A DNA stretch of 46,686 nucleotides from XYA12-FULL-58-9 sp001798605 (GTDB lineage Bacteria > Myxococcota > XYA12-FULL-58-9). The position numbers were made by a program, and so were the translations under genes. The stretch lies in NCBI GenBank assembly GCA_036736205.1, contig DAINMX010000023.1, positions 1 to 46,686 of the forward strand, read 5' to 3'. The notes under the pieces are model-generated. The model was not told the origin of the DNA, made no database searches, and worked only from the letters and a program-made list of their open reading frames with translations. Below, in pieces: positions 25,244 through 31,896 of the stretch (position 1 is its first letter; each line of letters starts with the position of its first letter).

Positions 25244-26076
25244 TGGCCCTCAACAGCCTGCGTCTTGCGTTCATCGGCGCTGGCAACATGGCCGAGGCGC
25301 TGGTTCGTGGTTTGGTCGAGTCCAAGGCTGTTCTGGCAAAAAACATCATCGTCAGCGATCCCCGAACTGAACGAGGCCAGCTCTTCAAGGACAAATACGG
25401 CGTCGACGTCGGGGACACCAATGGGGAAGCCGTCGCGGTTGCCGACATTGTGATCCTGGCGATCAAACCGCAGATTCTCAACCGCGTTGCCATAGAGATC
25501 GCCGGCTTCCTTAAACCCACAGCGCTCGTCATCTCAGTCGCGGCTGGTGTCGAAATTTCAGATATTGCTGCAAGTATTGGCCCTTCCGCGCGCATTGTTC
25601 GAACCATGCCCAACATCTGCGCGGTCGTCTCTCGCGCAGCCACCGCCATGGTTATTGGCCCCAATGCCACAGCGACCGACCGAGAAAACGTCCGCGCGAT
25701 CTTCGAAGCGGTGGGAATCGTCGTCGAGGTCGAGGAGAGTCTGATAGACGCGGTCACCGGCCTCTCCGGGAGCGGCCCTGCTTACGTCTTTATGATTATT
25801 GAGGCCCTCTCCGACGCTGGTGTCAAGGTCGGGTTACCGCGGTATCAATCCCAGCTGCTTGCAGCGCAGACCGTGCTCGGCAGCGCTCGCTTGCTCATGG
25901 ATACGGGCGAGCACCCCGGTGTGCTCAAAGATCAGGTTACGAGCCCCGGTGGCACGGCTATCGCTGGTTTGCACACCCTCGAAGAGGGAGGCCTACGCAC
26001 GACGCTCATCAACGCTGTGGTGTCGGCAACAAACCGTTCGCGCGAGCTCGGCGAGGAACGCAAGAAGCGCAATTGA
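25243..26076 (+). CDS. proC: Pyrroline-5-carboxylate reductase
   Basis: 277 residues with the whole P5CR architecture: N-terminal Rossmann motif FIGAGNMAEALVRGL, the ILAIKPQ strand, MPN (TMPNICAVV) and the C-terminal dimer domain with ALSGSGPAY-like LSGSGPAYVFMI and the signature SPGGTAIAGLHTLEEGG. The enzyme reduces pyrroline-5-carboxylate to proline with NAD(P)H, the last step of proline synthesis. Its GTG start overlaps the stop of the HEAT-repeat gene. All family motifs are intact. Confidence 0.95.
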   Translation: MALNSLRLAFIGAGNMAEALVRGLVESKAVLAKNIIVSDPRTERGQLFKDKYGVDVGDTNGEAVAVADIVILAIKPQILNRVAIEIAGFLKPTALVISVAAGVEISDIAASIGPSARIVRTMPNICAVVSRAATAMVIGPNATATDRENVRAIFEAVGIVVEVEESLIDAVTGLSGSGPAYVFMIIEALSDAGVKVGLPRYQSQLLAAQTVLGSARLLMDTGEHPGVLKDQVTSPGGTAIAGLHTLEEGGLRTTLINAVVSATNRSRELGEERKKRN

Positions 26077-26445
26077 TACCTGAGCATGTCTGCCGTAGCC
26101 TGAGCCGCGGCCGGTTTGTGGCGAATCCCCGTGATCTCGACTGCCCATCGCACATACTGCCTATCGCGCATTGTCTCCGCAAAAACGAAAATGAATACCG
26201 ACCGGTTCGGAAACGTCTGTCTAGGGTCAGATGGAGGCATGAACGTGAGTGGGGCATTGGCACAAAAAAAGTCCACGATCTCGCGGTTCAGACAGCCAGG
26301 GGCACCAATCTCTGCCGCAACAATCAACCAATGTCTTGCCAACAACACAGAGGTGCAATTAACTGCGGTTTGTGGACTACATGATGGGCATGGGTGCCTT
26401 GCCGTCGTGCGAGGAGAAGGACTTGGTCAGAGGCAAACACGCGCC
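26077..26445. other. 369-bp intergenic region before the sigma factor gene
   Basis: No supported gene. Frames through it (including an N-terminal extension of the sigma factor frame to 26116) look non-coding. A GGAAAC at 26210-26215 resembles an ECF -35 element, but no GTC-type -10 follows at the right distance. Promoters for the sigma operon probably lie here but cannot be assigned. Confidence 0.6.
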
Positions 26446-27060
26446 ATGAACGAGCCGCTCACCGACCAGATGCTCGTCGAGCGTGCCAAACGAGGGGACG
26501 AAATAGCGTTTTCCGAGTTGGTCACTCGCCACTATCGACGGGTTCTACGGGTAGCTTTTGGATTGCTCAAGCACCAAAGTGATGCCGAGGATGTGGTCCA
26601 AGATGCGTTTGCTCGGGTGTATCTGCGCATCAAGGATTTTGAGGGATCGTCGGCGTTTTACACCTGGCTGTACCGCATTGTCGTTAACCTGAGCATAGAT
26701 GCTATCCGCAAGCGCCGTCGAGAACGACGAGCCGAACTCGAGGACGAGTCGGCAAGAGACGCCCTAGGGTCCAATGATCTGTGGCCCCGTTACGACGACA
26801 GCCACCCCGACGATTCGCTGCAGCGCCAGGAGCTGGGTAACCAATTGAAGAAAGCACTCGGAGATCTTCCCGAAATCCATCAAGCTGTTATCCTGCTCCG
26901 AGAGCTCGAAGGAATGAGCTACGAAGAGATCGCGAGTACTTTGAAAATCAAGAAGGGGACGGTGATGAGCCGACTCTTTCACGCACGCAAAGCGATGCAG
27001 ACAACCTTGTTGATGAAAGAAGGGTCCGAGCTCTTAACCGGCTCGGAGGATGTACCATGA
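26446..27060 (+). CDS. ECF RNA polymerase sigma factor (RpoE-like)
   Basis: 204 residues from ATG 26446. Region 2 is clear (AFSELVTRHYRRVLRVAFGL, DAEDVVQDAFARVY, FYTWLYRIVVNLSID) and region 4 has the helix-turn-helix LEGMSYEEIASTLKIKKGTVMSRLFHARKAM. A charged linker (RKRRRERRAELEDE) separates them. It is a group-4 sigma factor of the RpoE-like type that would redirect polymerase in response to envelope stress. The stop overlaps the start of a zinc-type anti-sigma gene by 4 bp, the normal arrangement for stoichiometric control. Confidence 0.93.
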   Translation: MNEPLTDQMLVERAKRGDEIAFSELVTRHYRRVLRVAFGLLKHQSDAEDVVQDAFARVYLRIKDFEGSSAFYTWLYRIVVNLSIDAIRKRRRERRAELEDESARDALGSNDLWPRYDDSHPDDSLQRQELGNQLKKALGDLPEIHQAVILLRELEGMSYEEIASTLKIKKGTVMSRLFHARKAMQTTLLMKEGSELLTGSEDVP

Positions 27061-27602
27061 GCCGGTGCAATTATTCCAAGGACCGACTGCAAGCATGGTT
27101 GGATGACCAATCGGGCAAGCACTCGGCACAAACTCGCAAGCATCTCGAAGGTTGTCGCGATTGCGCCAACCTCATAGAAGTTTGGCGGCGTGCGGGCGAG
27201 CAGTTGCGCGATACCGTCGACCAAGGCCTCGGCAATGTCGAGCCGTTGGCAGCGTTGAAGAAAATTCGAATGCGGGTCGCTGAGATCGAACAGCGCTCCC
27301 TTGGCGCACGGATGCGCGCCTGGTGGAACGATACTTGGATGTTCAATCGCCGTGCCCTTGCTGGTGTAGCTGTTGCTGCTGCCCTGGGCGCACTGGCAGC
27401 TCCTGGAGCAGTTTATCTGTCAGGCAAGCTGGGAACCTCAGCCATCGGTCCTGCACTCGTCGCACGAGTGGGGCCGGGTGTAGTGCTCGAATCGCTAGAA
27501 GTTGGCGACAATGCGACAGCGGTGGTATTAGACGAAGGAGAGACAACCACACTCATTTGGGTGGAACCGGGATTTGATGGAAGCAATGAAGAGACTTTCT
27601 AA
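27057..27602 (+). CDS. Zinc-type anti-sigma factor, membrane anchored
   Basis: 181 residues. The N-terminal segment has H29xxxC33xxC36 (RKHLEGCRDC), the anti-sigma zinc-finger motif, with an upstream His/Cys ligand possible at C4 or H22. A membrane helix lies around residues 100-122 (ALAGVAVAAALGALAAPGAVY), and a ~60-residue periplasmic beta-rich tail follows. It should hold the preceding sigma factor at the membrane until an envelope signal arrives. ATGA overlap with the sigma gene and a 17-nt overlap with the next gene show tight coupling. Confidence 0.85.
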   Translation: MSRCNYSKDRLQAWLDDQSGKHSAQTRKHLEGCRDCANLIEVWRRAGEQLRDTVDQGLGNVEPLAALKKIRMRVAEIEQRSLGARMRAWWNDTWMFNRRALAGVAVAAALGALAAPGAVYLSGKLGTSAIGPALVARVGPGVVLESLEVGDNATAVVLDEGETTTLIWVEPGFDGSNEETF

Positions 27603-28029
27603 TCTACTTTGGTTTGCCTCCGCTCTCTTGGCTATCTCCATATGGACCCGCACGGCCATGGCCGCTCCGGTCCAACTCAACATCAAGGTCATATACGCCC
27701 ATAGCAAGAGCAAACTCATCGACCCCAAGCTCAAAGATCTCGCCAAACAGTTTTCCAAGCTCAAGTTCACAGCTTACGAGCTCAAAGACGAGGGCAGCTA
27801 CACCCTCGACATCGGTGCGAGTGGCAGCCTGCAGCTTCCGGGCGGCGAATGGATGAAGGTCATCGCCAAAGAGATGACCCCTGAAGGTATGCTCCGTCTC
27901 GACCTGGTTGTCGACAAACCGCGCTTCAGGAGCACCGCGATCATTGCTGCGGGCGCCACCCTCGCAGTGAGCGGTCCCAAACAAGAGTCAGGTTCGCTGA
28001 TCCTCGCTGTCACTCGGCCAAAGAACTAG
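27586..28029 (+). CDS. Small exported protein in the sigma/anti-sigma operon
   Basis: 147 residues from ATG 27586, inside the 3' end of the anti-sigma gene. A signal peptide (LLWFASALLAISIWTRTAMA) is followed by a Lys-rich beta protein (IKVIYAHSKSK, LKDLAKQFSKLKFTAYEL, YTLDIGASGSLQLPGGEW) ending in a hydrophobic GSLILAVT strand. Two in-frame earlier starts (TTG 27574, ATG 27577) are possible. I do not recognise the family, but proteins of this size and layout occur with envelope sigma operons; it could feed the signal to the anti-sigma. Confidence 0.6.
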   Translation: MKRLSNLLWFASALLAISIWTRTAMAAPVQLNIKVIYAHSKSKLIDPKLKDLAKQFSKLKFTAYELKDEGSYTLDIGASGSLQLPGGEWMKVIAKEMTPEGMLRLDLVVDKPRFRSTAIIAAGATLAVSGPKQESGSLILAVTRPKN

Positions 28030-28090
28030 TCAGGACCACCGACAGGGCGTCGACATTCTCACCCGAGTCGCGACTGGTGATGTTGACACC

Positions 28091-28210
28091 GTGGACACCA
28101 TCAACTACCTGAGTGATCAGCGCTTGACTGCCTTGATGGATGCACTACGCTTCCCGGGCACCAAAAAGTCACCCACGCCAGTTGGCTTTTCAGGAGGTCA
28201 AATTCAGTGA
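28091..28210 (+). other. Possible 39-residue ORF or gene fragment
   Basis: A frame open from 28001 to a TGA at 28208 reads protein-like (DTINYLSDQRLTALMDAL ... SGGQIQ). The only GTG with some upstream G-rich match is at 28091. The stop overlaps the GTG of the following gene (GTGA). Codon use is like coding DNA. It may be a small gene in the operon or the remaining end of a degraded one. Confidence 0.3.
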
Positions 28211-28563
28211 GCAGTCCGCACAGGCTTCTCGCGGTCCTCGGTGAGGCAATCAACAACGACCCGGCACCGCCGGGTTTTTCAGCAACCTTAGCTTTTGGTG
28301 TACGCCAGGGCGATGAGACTCATTGGTGGGAGGTTACCTTGGACAAGAAGGCCAAGGGAGCTCTCGTTGGCTCTCCCGACCCCACTTGTGATGGCGTCCT
28401 TTTGCTGGGTGCCACCGACGCCGACGCCATCGTGCGCACCGGCCACCTGCCTGACAACCCCAAGTTGGTGGACCTGCGTGGTGATCGGGAGCTGCTTGGC
28501 CGATTCGTCAAACGTTACCTTGTTTCCAAGAGTTCACCGTCGGTTCGTGGTGAACCGCGGTAA
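28207..28563 (+). CDS. SCP2-like sterol-carrier-type domain protein
   Basis: 118 residues from GTG 28207, with AGGAGGT about 9 nt upstream. Sequence such as WWEVTLDKKAKGALVGSPDPTCDGVLLL, DADAIVRTGHLPDNPKLVDLRGD and LGRFVKRYL resembles the SCP2 fold (hydrophobic-ligand binding) in secondary structure and the D/G spacing, but similarity is only moderate. No signal or membrane segment is seen, so it is cytoplasmic. It follows the sigma/anti-sigma set but could be independently transcribed. Confidence 0.5.
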   Translation: MSSPHRLLAVLGEAINNDPAPPGFSATLAFGVRQGDETHWWEVTLDKKAKGALVGSPDPTCDGVLLLGATDADAIVRTGHLPDNPKLVDLRGDRELLGRFVKRYLVSKSSPSVRGEPR

Positions 28564-28664
28564 GAATTCCGGCAAATCCACAGGTGACGAATACCGAGTT
28601 GCAATGCGTCGTCATGGGATGGGCCGTTTTGGTGAATCGTCGTCGTGGGAGAGGGTAAACGCCT

Positions 28665-29156
28665 GTGAAGCTCCGAGGTTCCTGTGCTTGCGGCGCTGTG
28701 TCTTTCGAGTTGGAGGCCCCCGAGCCTTATCCGTACATGCGCTGTTATTGCTCAGTTTGCCGCAAAACCGCTGGCGGCGGCGGCTTTGCTATCAACCTCG
28801 GTGCTAAGTTCGATACGCTGAGGGTCTCGGGGGAAGAACACGTCGCGGTCTATCGGGCCAAGATCAGAAACCCAGGAGACTCGGAACTCAAGCAAAGCAA
28901 GCACGAGCGCTCATTCTGCCACATATGTGGTTCCCACCTTTGGGCCTGGCATCCCAAATGGCCGGACCTCGTCCTCCCCTTGGCTTCTGCCATTGATACG
29001 CCGTTGCCCACACCCCCAGAGACTGCACACATCATGCTCGAGTTCAAAGCCAATTGGGTTATGCCAGCTGTGGGGCCAAGCGACCACTGCTTCGACCGCT
29101 ATCCCAAGGAATCACTCGAGGCCTGGCACAAGCGACTGGGGCTTCTCGACGACTGA
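28665..29156 (+). CDS. GFA-family (Mss4-like) zinc protein
   Basis: 163 residues from GTG 28665 with GAGAGG upstream. It carries the zinc ligands of the GFA/CENP-V family: GSCACGAVSF, MRCYCSVCRKTAG and FCHICGSHLW. Family members include glutathione-dependent formaldehyde-activating enzyme, but most are of unknown function. The Mss4-like beta fold holds one or two zinc ions; C-terminal residues (LEFKANWV, FDRYPKESLEAW) are typical of the short bacterial form. Substrate is unpredictable. Confidence 0.9.
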   Translation: MKLRGSCACGAVSFELEAPEPYPYMRCYCSVCRKTAGGGGFAINLGAKFDTLRVSGEEHVAVYRAKIRNPGDSELKQSKHERSFCHICGSHLWAWHPKWPDLVLPLASAIDTPLPTPPETAHIMLEFKANWVMPAVGPSDHCFDRYPKESLEAWHKRLGLLDD

Positions 29157-29184
29157 TACTCATCAAAAGTCTACTCGCAACCGA

Positions 29185-29886
29185 CTGGTCTTTCTTGGGC
29201 TCGTCGCTGTCACGGGTGTCACGTTCTTTACCAAGAACGATTACGACGTGAGCGTGTTGACGACGGACATGCGCCCAGAGCAGAGTGGTTATCGCGGCCC
29301 AGCGACCATCGACATCTTCTACGATGAGCTTCGTTTCACCATCAAGCCGCTTTACGAATACGAGTTGAGTGGCCTCGTCGTTGCGAAGACGGATTACACT
29401 CTATTCGCCGACAACGATGTGGCGGCAGTGGTGCCAGTTGACCTTTGCATTGTCTGGGGAACAAACCTCGAGCGTGGCATTCACAACCACCCTTCGACCG
29501 ATTTTTGGCAACGAATGCGTTGGTGCTATTGGCAAAGTGAGGTGCCCATCGACGCCACCGAGATTGCCAACAACCACCTGGTGGTCAACGACGAGCGGAT
29601 TCGGGATGCCCTGACCGACCTCTCTCTCGGCGATCAGGTTCGACTGCGTGGGCAGTTGATCGAGCTCTGGGCCCACACTCCAGCCGGTGAGCAGCGCAAA
29701 GCCTATGCTTCCAGTACCTCTCGCGACGACACCCGAGGTGGAGCTTGCGAGGTGATCTACGTGCGCGAGGCAGAGCTCTTGCGCCGTGGCAACCCGATCT
29801 CGTATTGGACGCACCGAATCGGGCTGTGGAGTCTGGGCCTGTGGTCATGCACCTGGTTGGTTCTGCGCCTCGTCCGACGCGGATAG
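29185..29886 (+). CDS. Conserved membrane protein of unknown function
   Basis: About 233 residues. A short N-terminal helix (LVFLGLVAVTGVTFF) follows basic residues, then a soluble region with conserved-looking stretches (YEYELSGLVVAKTDY, VVPVDLCIVWGTNL, ANNHLVVNDERI, GDQVRLRGQLIE) and a C-terminal helix (GLWSLGLWSCTWLVL). I recall similar gammaproteobacterial hypothetical proteins with the WG-N and NNHL motifs, but no function. The start is uncertain: no ATG or TTG with an RBS lies between the GFA overlap and the first helix; CTG 29185 or GTG 29251 are candidates, and the frame stays open to 28927. Confidence 0.55.
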   Translation: MVFLGLVAVTGVTFFTKNDYDVSVLTTDMRPEQSGYRGPATIDIFYDELRFTIKPLYEYELSGLVVAKTDYTLFADNDVAAVVPVDLCIVWGTNLERGIHNHPSTDFWQRMRWCYWQSEVPIDATEIANNHLVVNDERIRDALTDLSLGDQVRLRGQLIELWAHTPAGEQRKAYASSTSRDDTRGGACEVIYVREAELLRRGNPISYWTHRIGLWSLGLWSCTWLVLRLVRRG

Positions 29887-29935
29887 ATTTTTCCAGCCAG
29901 CTTGGCTCCGCGATTCTTCGCATCAGTCAAAATCG

Positions 29936-30127
29936 CTAGGATGAAGTCTCTTCGAGGAACGGGAGCACGTAATTGACAAAGGCGTCCGGTGCCTCGTTCA
30001 TCGGCACGTGTCCGCAATGGGGGACCTTCACCAATCGCGAGCTCTTTATGTCGTTGACGATCCGATCACCGAGTTTCTCAGTCGTCGCAGCTGTCATGGC
30101 AATCCCGGCACTCCGAGCCCAGCCGAA
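29936..30127 (-). pseudogene. Remnant of an alpha/beta hydrolase 3' end
   Basis: About 55 residues ending at TAG 29936 read like the C-terminal cap-to-histidine part of an alpha/beta hydrolase: LGDRIVNDIK, then SRLVKVPHCGHVPMNEAP with the catalytic-His context, and FVNYVLPFL. The frame upstream meets the TAA of the next minus-strand gene, and no nucleophile or oxyanion part is present, so this looks like a truncated remnant. A 53-residue ORF starting at ATG 30095 exists but is unlikely to be an enzyme. Confidence 0.5.
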
Positions 30128-30136
30128 TGACGGCCC

Positions 30137-30553
30137 TTACGGGAAGCTAACTTCGTGCCGTCGAAAGCCATCGACTACCGATTCGATAATGAGCTGCTGG
30201 TGTCCGACAACCTGCGTCGCCGGCAACTCAAGAACGCAGCGAGTCCAAGCGGCGATGGCGGGCAACTGGGTCTCGACAAACAGTTGCATCTCTCGCGCGG
30301 AAAACTCAGAGGCGGCCACCGGGTAGAGGTGTACGCTGGTTACTCGTTCCCGATCGATTGCAACAGATGCTACAACGTTGCCGGTTAGGTCCGGCCGTTT
30401 GGAGCAGTTTGACTCAAAATCATAGCGAGCGCTCAATCCAAAGTGAACATCAGCGACGTCGAGGGCGGTCAGCCCCGCCTTGGCATCGCGTTTGGAGCAA
30501 GCATAAACCTGCGAGTCGGGAAGACGTCGGTGCACATGGATCGATAGGGGCAT
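30137..30553 (-). CDS. Hypothetical protein
   Basis: 138 residues from ATG 30553 with AGAGG about 7 nt upstream. Sequence contains acidic and aromatic strands (DVHFGLSARYDFES, VVASVAIDRERVTSVHLYP) and a helical C-terminus (QLPAIAAWTRCVL, LIIESVVDGFRRHEV). No family is recognised and there is no signal peptide. It shares a frame with the downstream hydrolase remnant, separated by TAA (30137-30139), probably by chance. A small palindrome lies upstream at 30581-30596. Confidence 0.5.
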   Translation of the reverse strand: MPLSIHVHRRLPDSQVYACSKRDAKAGLTALDVADVHFGLSARYDFESNCSKRPDLTGNVVASVAIDRERVTSVHLYPVAASEFSAREMQLFVETQLPAIAAWTRCVLELPATQVVGHQQLIIESVVDGFRRHEVSFP

Positions 30554-30580
30554 CAGCAACCTCTCGAGTTGGGCTGTGGC

Positions 30581-30596
30581 ATTTGAGCACTCAAAT
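30581..30596. promoter_or_regulatory. Small palindrome, possible operator
   Basis: ATTTGAG-CA-CTCAAAT is a perfect 7-bp inverted repeat with a 2-nt spacer, 28 bp upstream of the hypothetical gene starting at 30553 (minus). It could be a regulator site; no regulator is assigned. Confidence 0.35.
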
Positions 30597-30630
30597 CATT
30601 AAAATCCACGAATGCCAACAGGGACAAGAA

Positions 30631-30730
30631 NNNNNNNNNNNNNNNNNNNNNNNNNNNNNNNNNNNNNNNNNNNNNNNNNNNNNNNNNNNNNNNNNNNNNN
30701 NNNNNNNNNNNNNNNNNNNNNNNNNNNNNN
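30631..30730. other. Assembly gap (100 N)
   Basis: A run of 100 N. The right flank is immediately a 14-bp tandem repeat, a likely reason for the assembly break. Confidence 0.99.
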
Positions 30731-30786
30731 TTCTGACCGATCTGTTCTGACGGAGCTGTTCTGATGGAGCTGTTCTGACGGAGCTG
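30731..30786. repeat. 14-bp tandem repeat, four copies, at the gap edge
   Basis: Four consecutive 14-bp units (30731-30744, 30745-30758, 30759-30772, 30773-30786) of the form TTCTGACGGAGCTG, with two variant bases in unit 1 and one in unit 3. The array may continue into the gap. It lies upstream of selD. Confidence 0.9.
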
Positions 30787-30873
30787 TCCACGTTAGGCAA
30801 AAAGGTGAAGCTCATTTGACACATTTCGAGCGCAGCGGTGGCTTGCGGCAAGACCCGATGTTATCTTGCGCTC

Positions 30874-31896
30874 ATGACAAAGATGCGATTGACCAAGCTC
30901 GTCGACTGCGCCGGTTGAGCGGCTAAGCTCAGCCCAACGGAGTTGCGGCTTCTCATTGATGCGCTGCCTGTGCCGAAGGACGAGCGCATCATCACCAGCT
31001 TCGCCAACGCGGAGGATGCGGCGGTGTATCGTATCAGCGACGATCGGGCGTTGGTGTTCACCCAAGATGTGATCACCCCTCTCGTGGACGACCCGGTGGC
31101 CTATGGTGCCATCGCTGCCACCAATTCGCTTTCCGACATTTTCGCTATGGGCGGGAAGCCAATCATGTCGTTGGGTTTCATCGGTGTGCCCAACGGTGTC
31201 CCTATCGAGATCATCGCCGACATCGAACGCGGTGGAGCTGAAACTGCCTTGGCTGCCGGAGCTCCTGTGCTGGGGGGGCACAGCATCGAGTGCAAGGATC
31301 TCATCTACGGCCTCGCCGTGATTGGCGAGGTTCATCCCGATCGAGTGTTTCGGAACGACGCCCTGAGGATTGGCGACCAGCTCATCTTGACCAAGCCCCT
31401 CGGCACGGCAACTCTGACAACGGCAGCGAAGAACGACGCCCTGAGCGAGTCTGAACTCAGCGAGGTCATCGCGGGAATGAGAATGTCCAACGGTCCTGCA
31501 GTTGACCCTATGCAACGGGCGGGTGTGCGCGCAGCCACCGACATCACCGGTTTTGGCCTATTGGGACACGCAGCCGAACAGGCGGCTGCGTCCGGTGTGT
31601 GCATCGTCCTCAATCAAACTGCTGTTCCCGCCTATTCCCGCGCGCGCGAAATGCTGGAGCGGGGCTTTCTCACCCGCGGCAACAAGAGCAACCAACGCTA
31701 CGCCGAAAGCCTCGGACCTGTCGCTGGTGAGCCCGAGCTGCTCTTGCGCGACCCACAAACATCCGGTGGTCTGCTGGCAGCGGTACGACCCGGCCAACTC
31801 GAGACGCTCTTGAAGGAGCTTCGCGCTCTGGGCTTCCCGCATGCGTCGCACGTGGGCGAGGTGGTCGCAGGTGCAGGACTTCGTGTCATATCGTAA
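30874..31896 (+). CDS. selD: Selenophosphate synthetase, predicted selenoprotein (in-frame TGA = Sec15)
   Basis: 340 residues if the TGA at 30916-30918 is read through. From ATG 30874 the frame gives MTKMRLTKLVDCAG, then TGA, then AAKLSPTEL. This matches the SelD N-terminal active site (Cys or Sec, then xxK), with Sec15 and K18 where E. coli has C17 and K20. The rest is complete: DVITPLVDDP, AATNSLSDIFAMGG, GGHSIECKDLIYG, TDITGFGLLGHA and DPQTSGGLLAA, all SelD/AIR-synthase motifs. Without recoding the protein would lose its catalytic residues. The enzyme makes selenophosphate from selenide and ATP, the donor for Sec-tRNA. A SECIS-like hairpin follows the TGA. No selA, selB or selC is in the window. 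The TAA stop abuts the ATG of the next gene. Confidence 0.92.
30931..30950 (+). promoter_or_regulatory. Bacterial SECIS-like hairpin in selD
   Basis: AGCC-CAAC (30931-30938), loop GGA (30939-30941), GTTG-C-GGCT (30942-30950): eight base pairs with one bulged C. The apical loop begins 21 nt after the TGA and opens with G, within the published spacing and loop rules for bacterial SECIS elements. A second small hairpin TGAGC-N6-GCTCA (30916-30931) starts at the TGA itself. Confidence 0.7.

Noticed and set aside
26255..26275. Sigma-54 promoter-like TTGGCAC
   Set aside because: The required TTGC at the correct spacing is absent.
30839..30874. Leaderless promoter for selD (TATCTT at 30862-30867)
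   Set aside because: Spacing to ATG would suit a leaderless start, but no acceptable -35 element is found 17-18 nt upstream.
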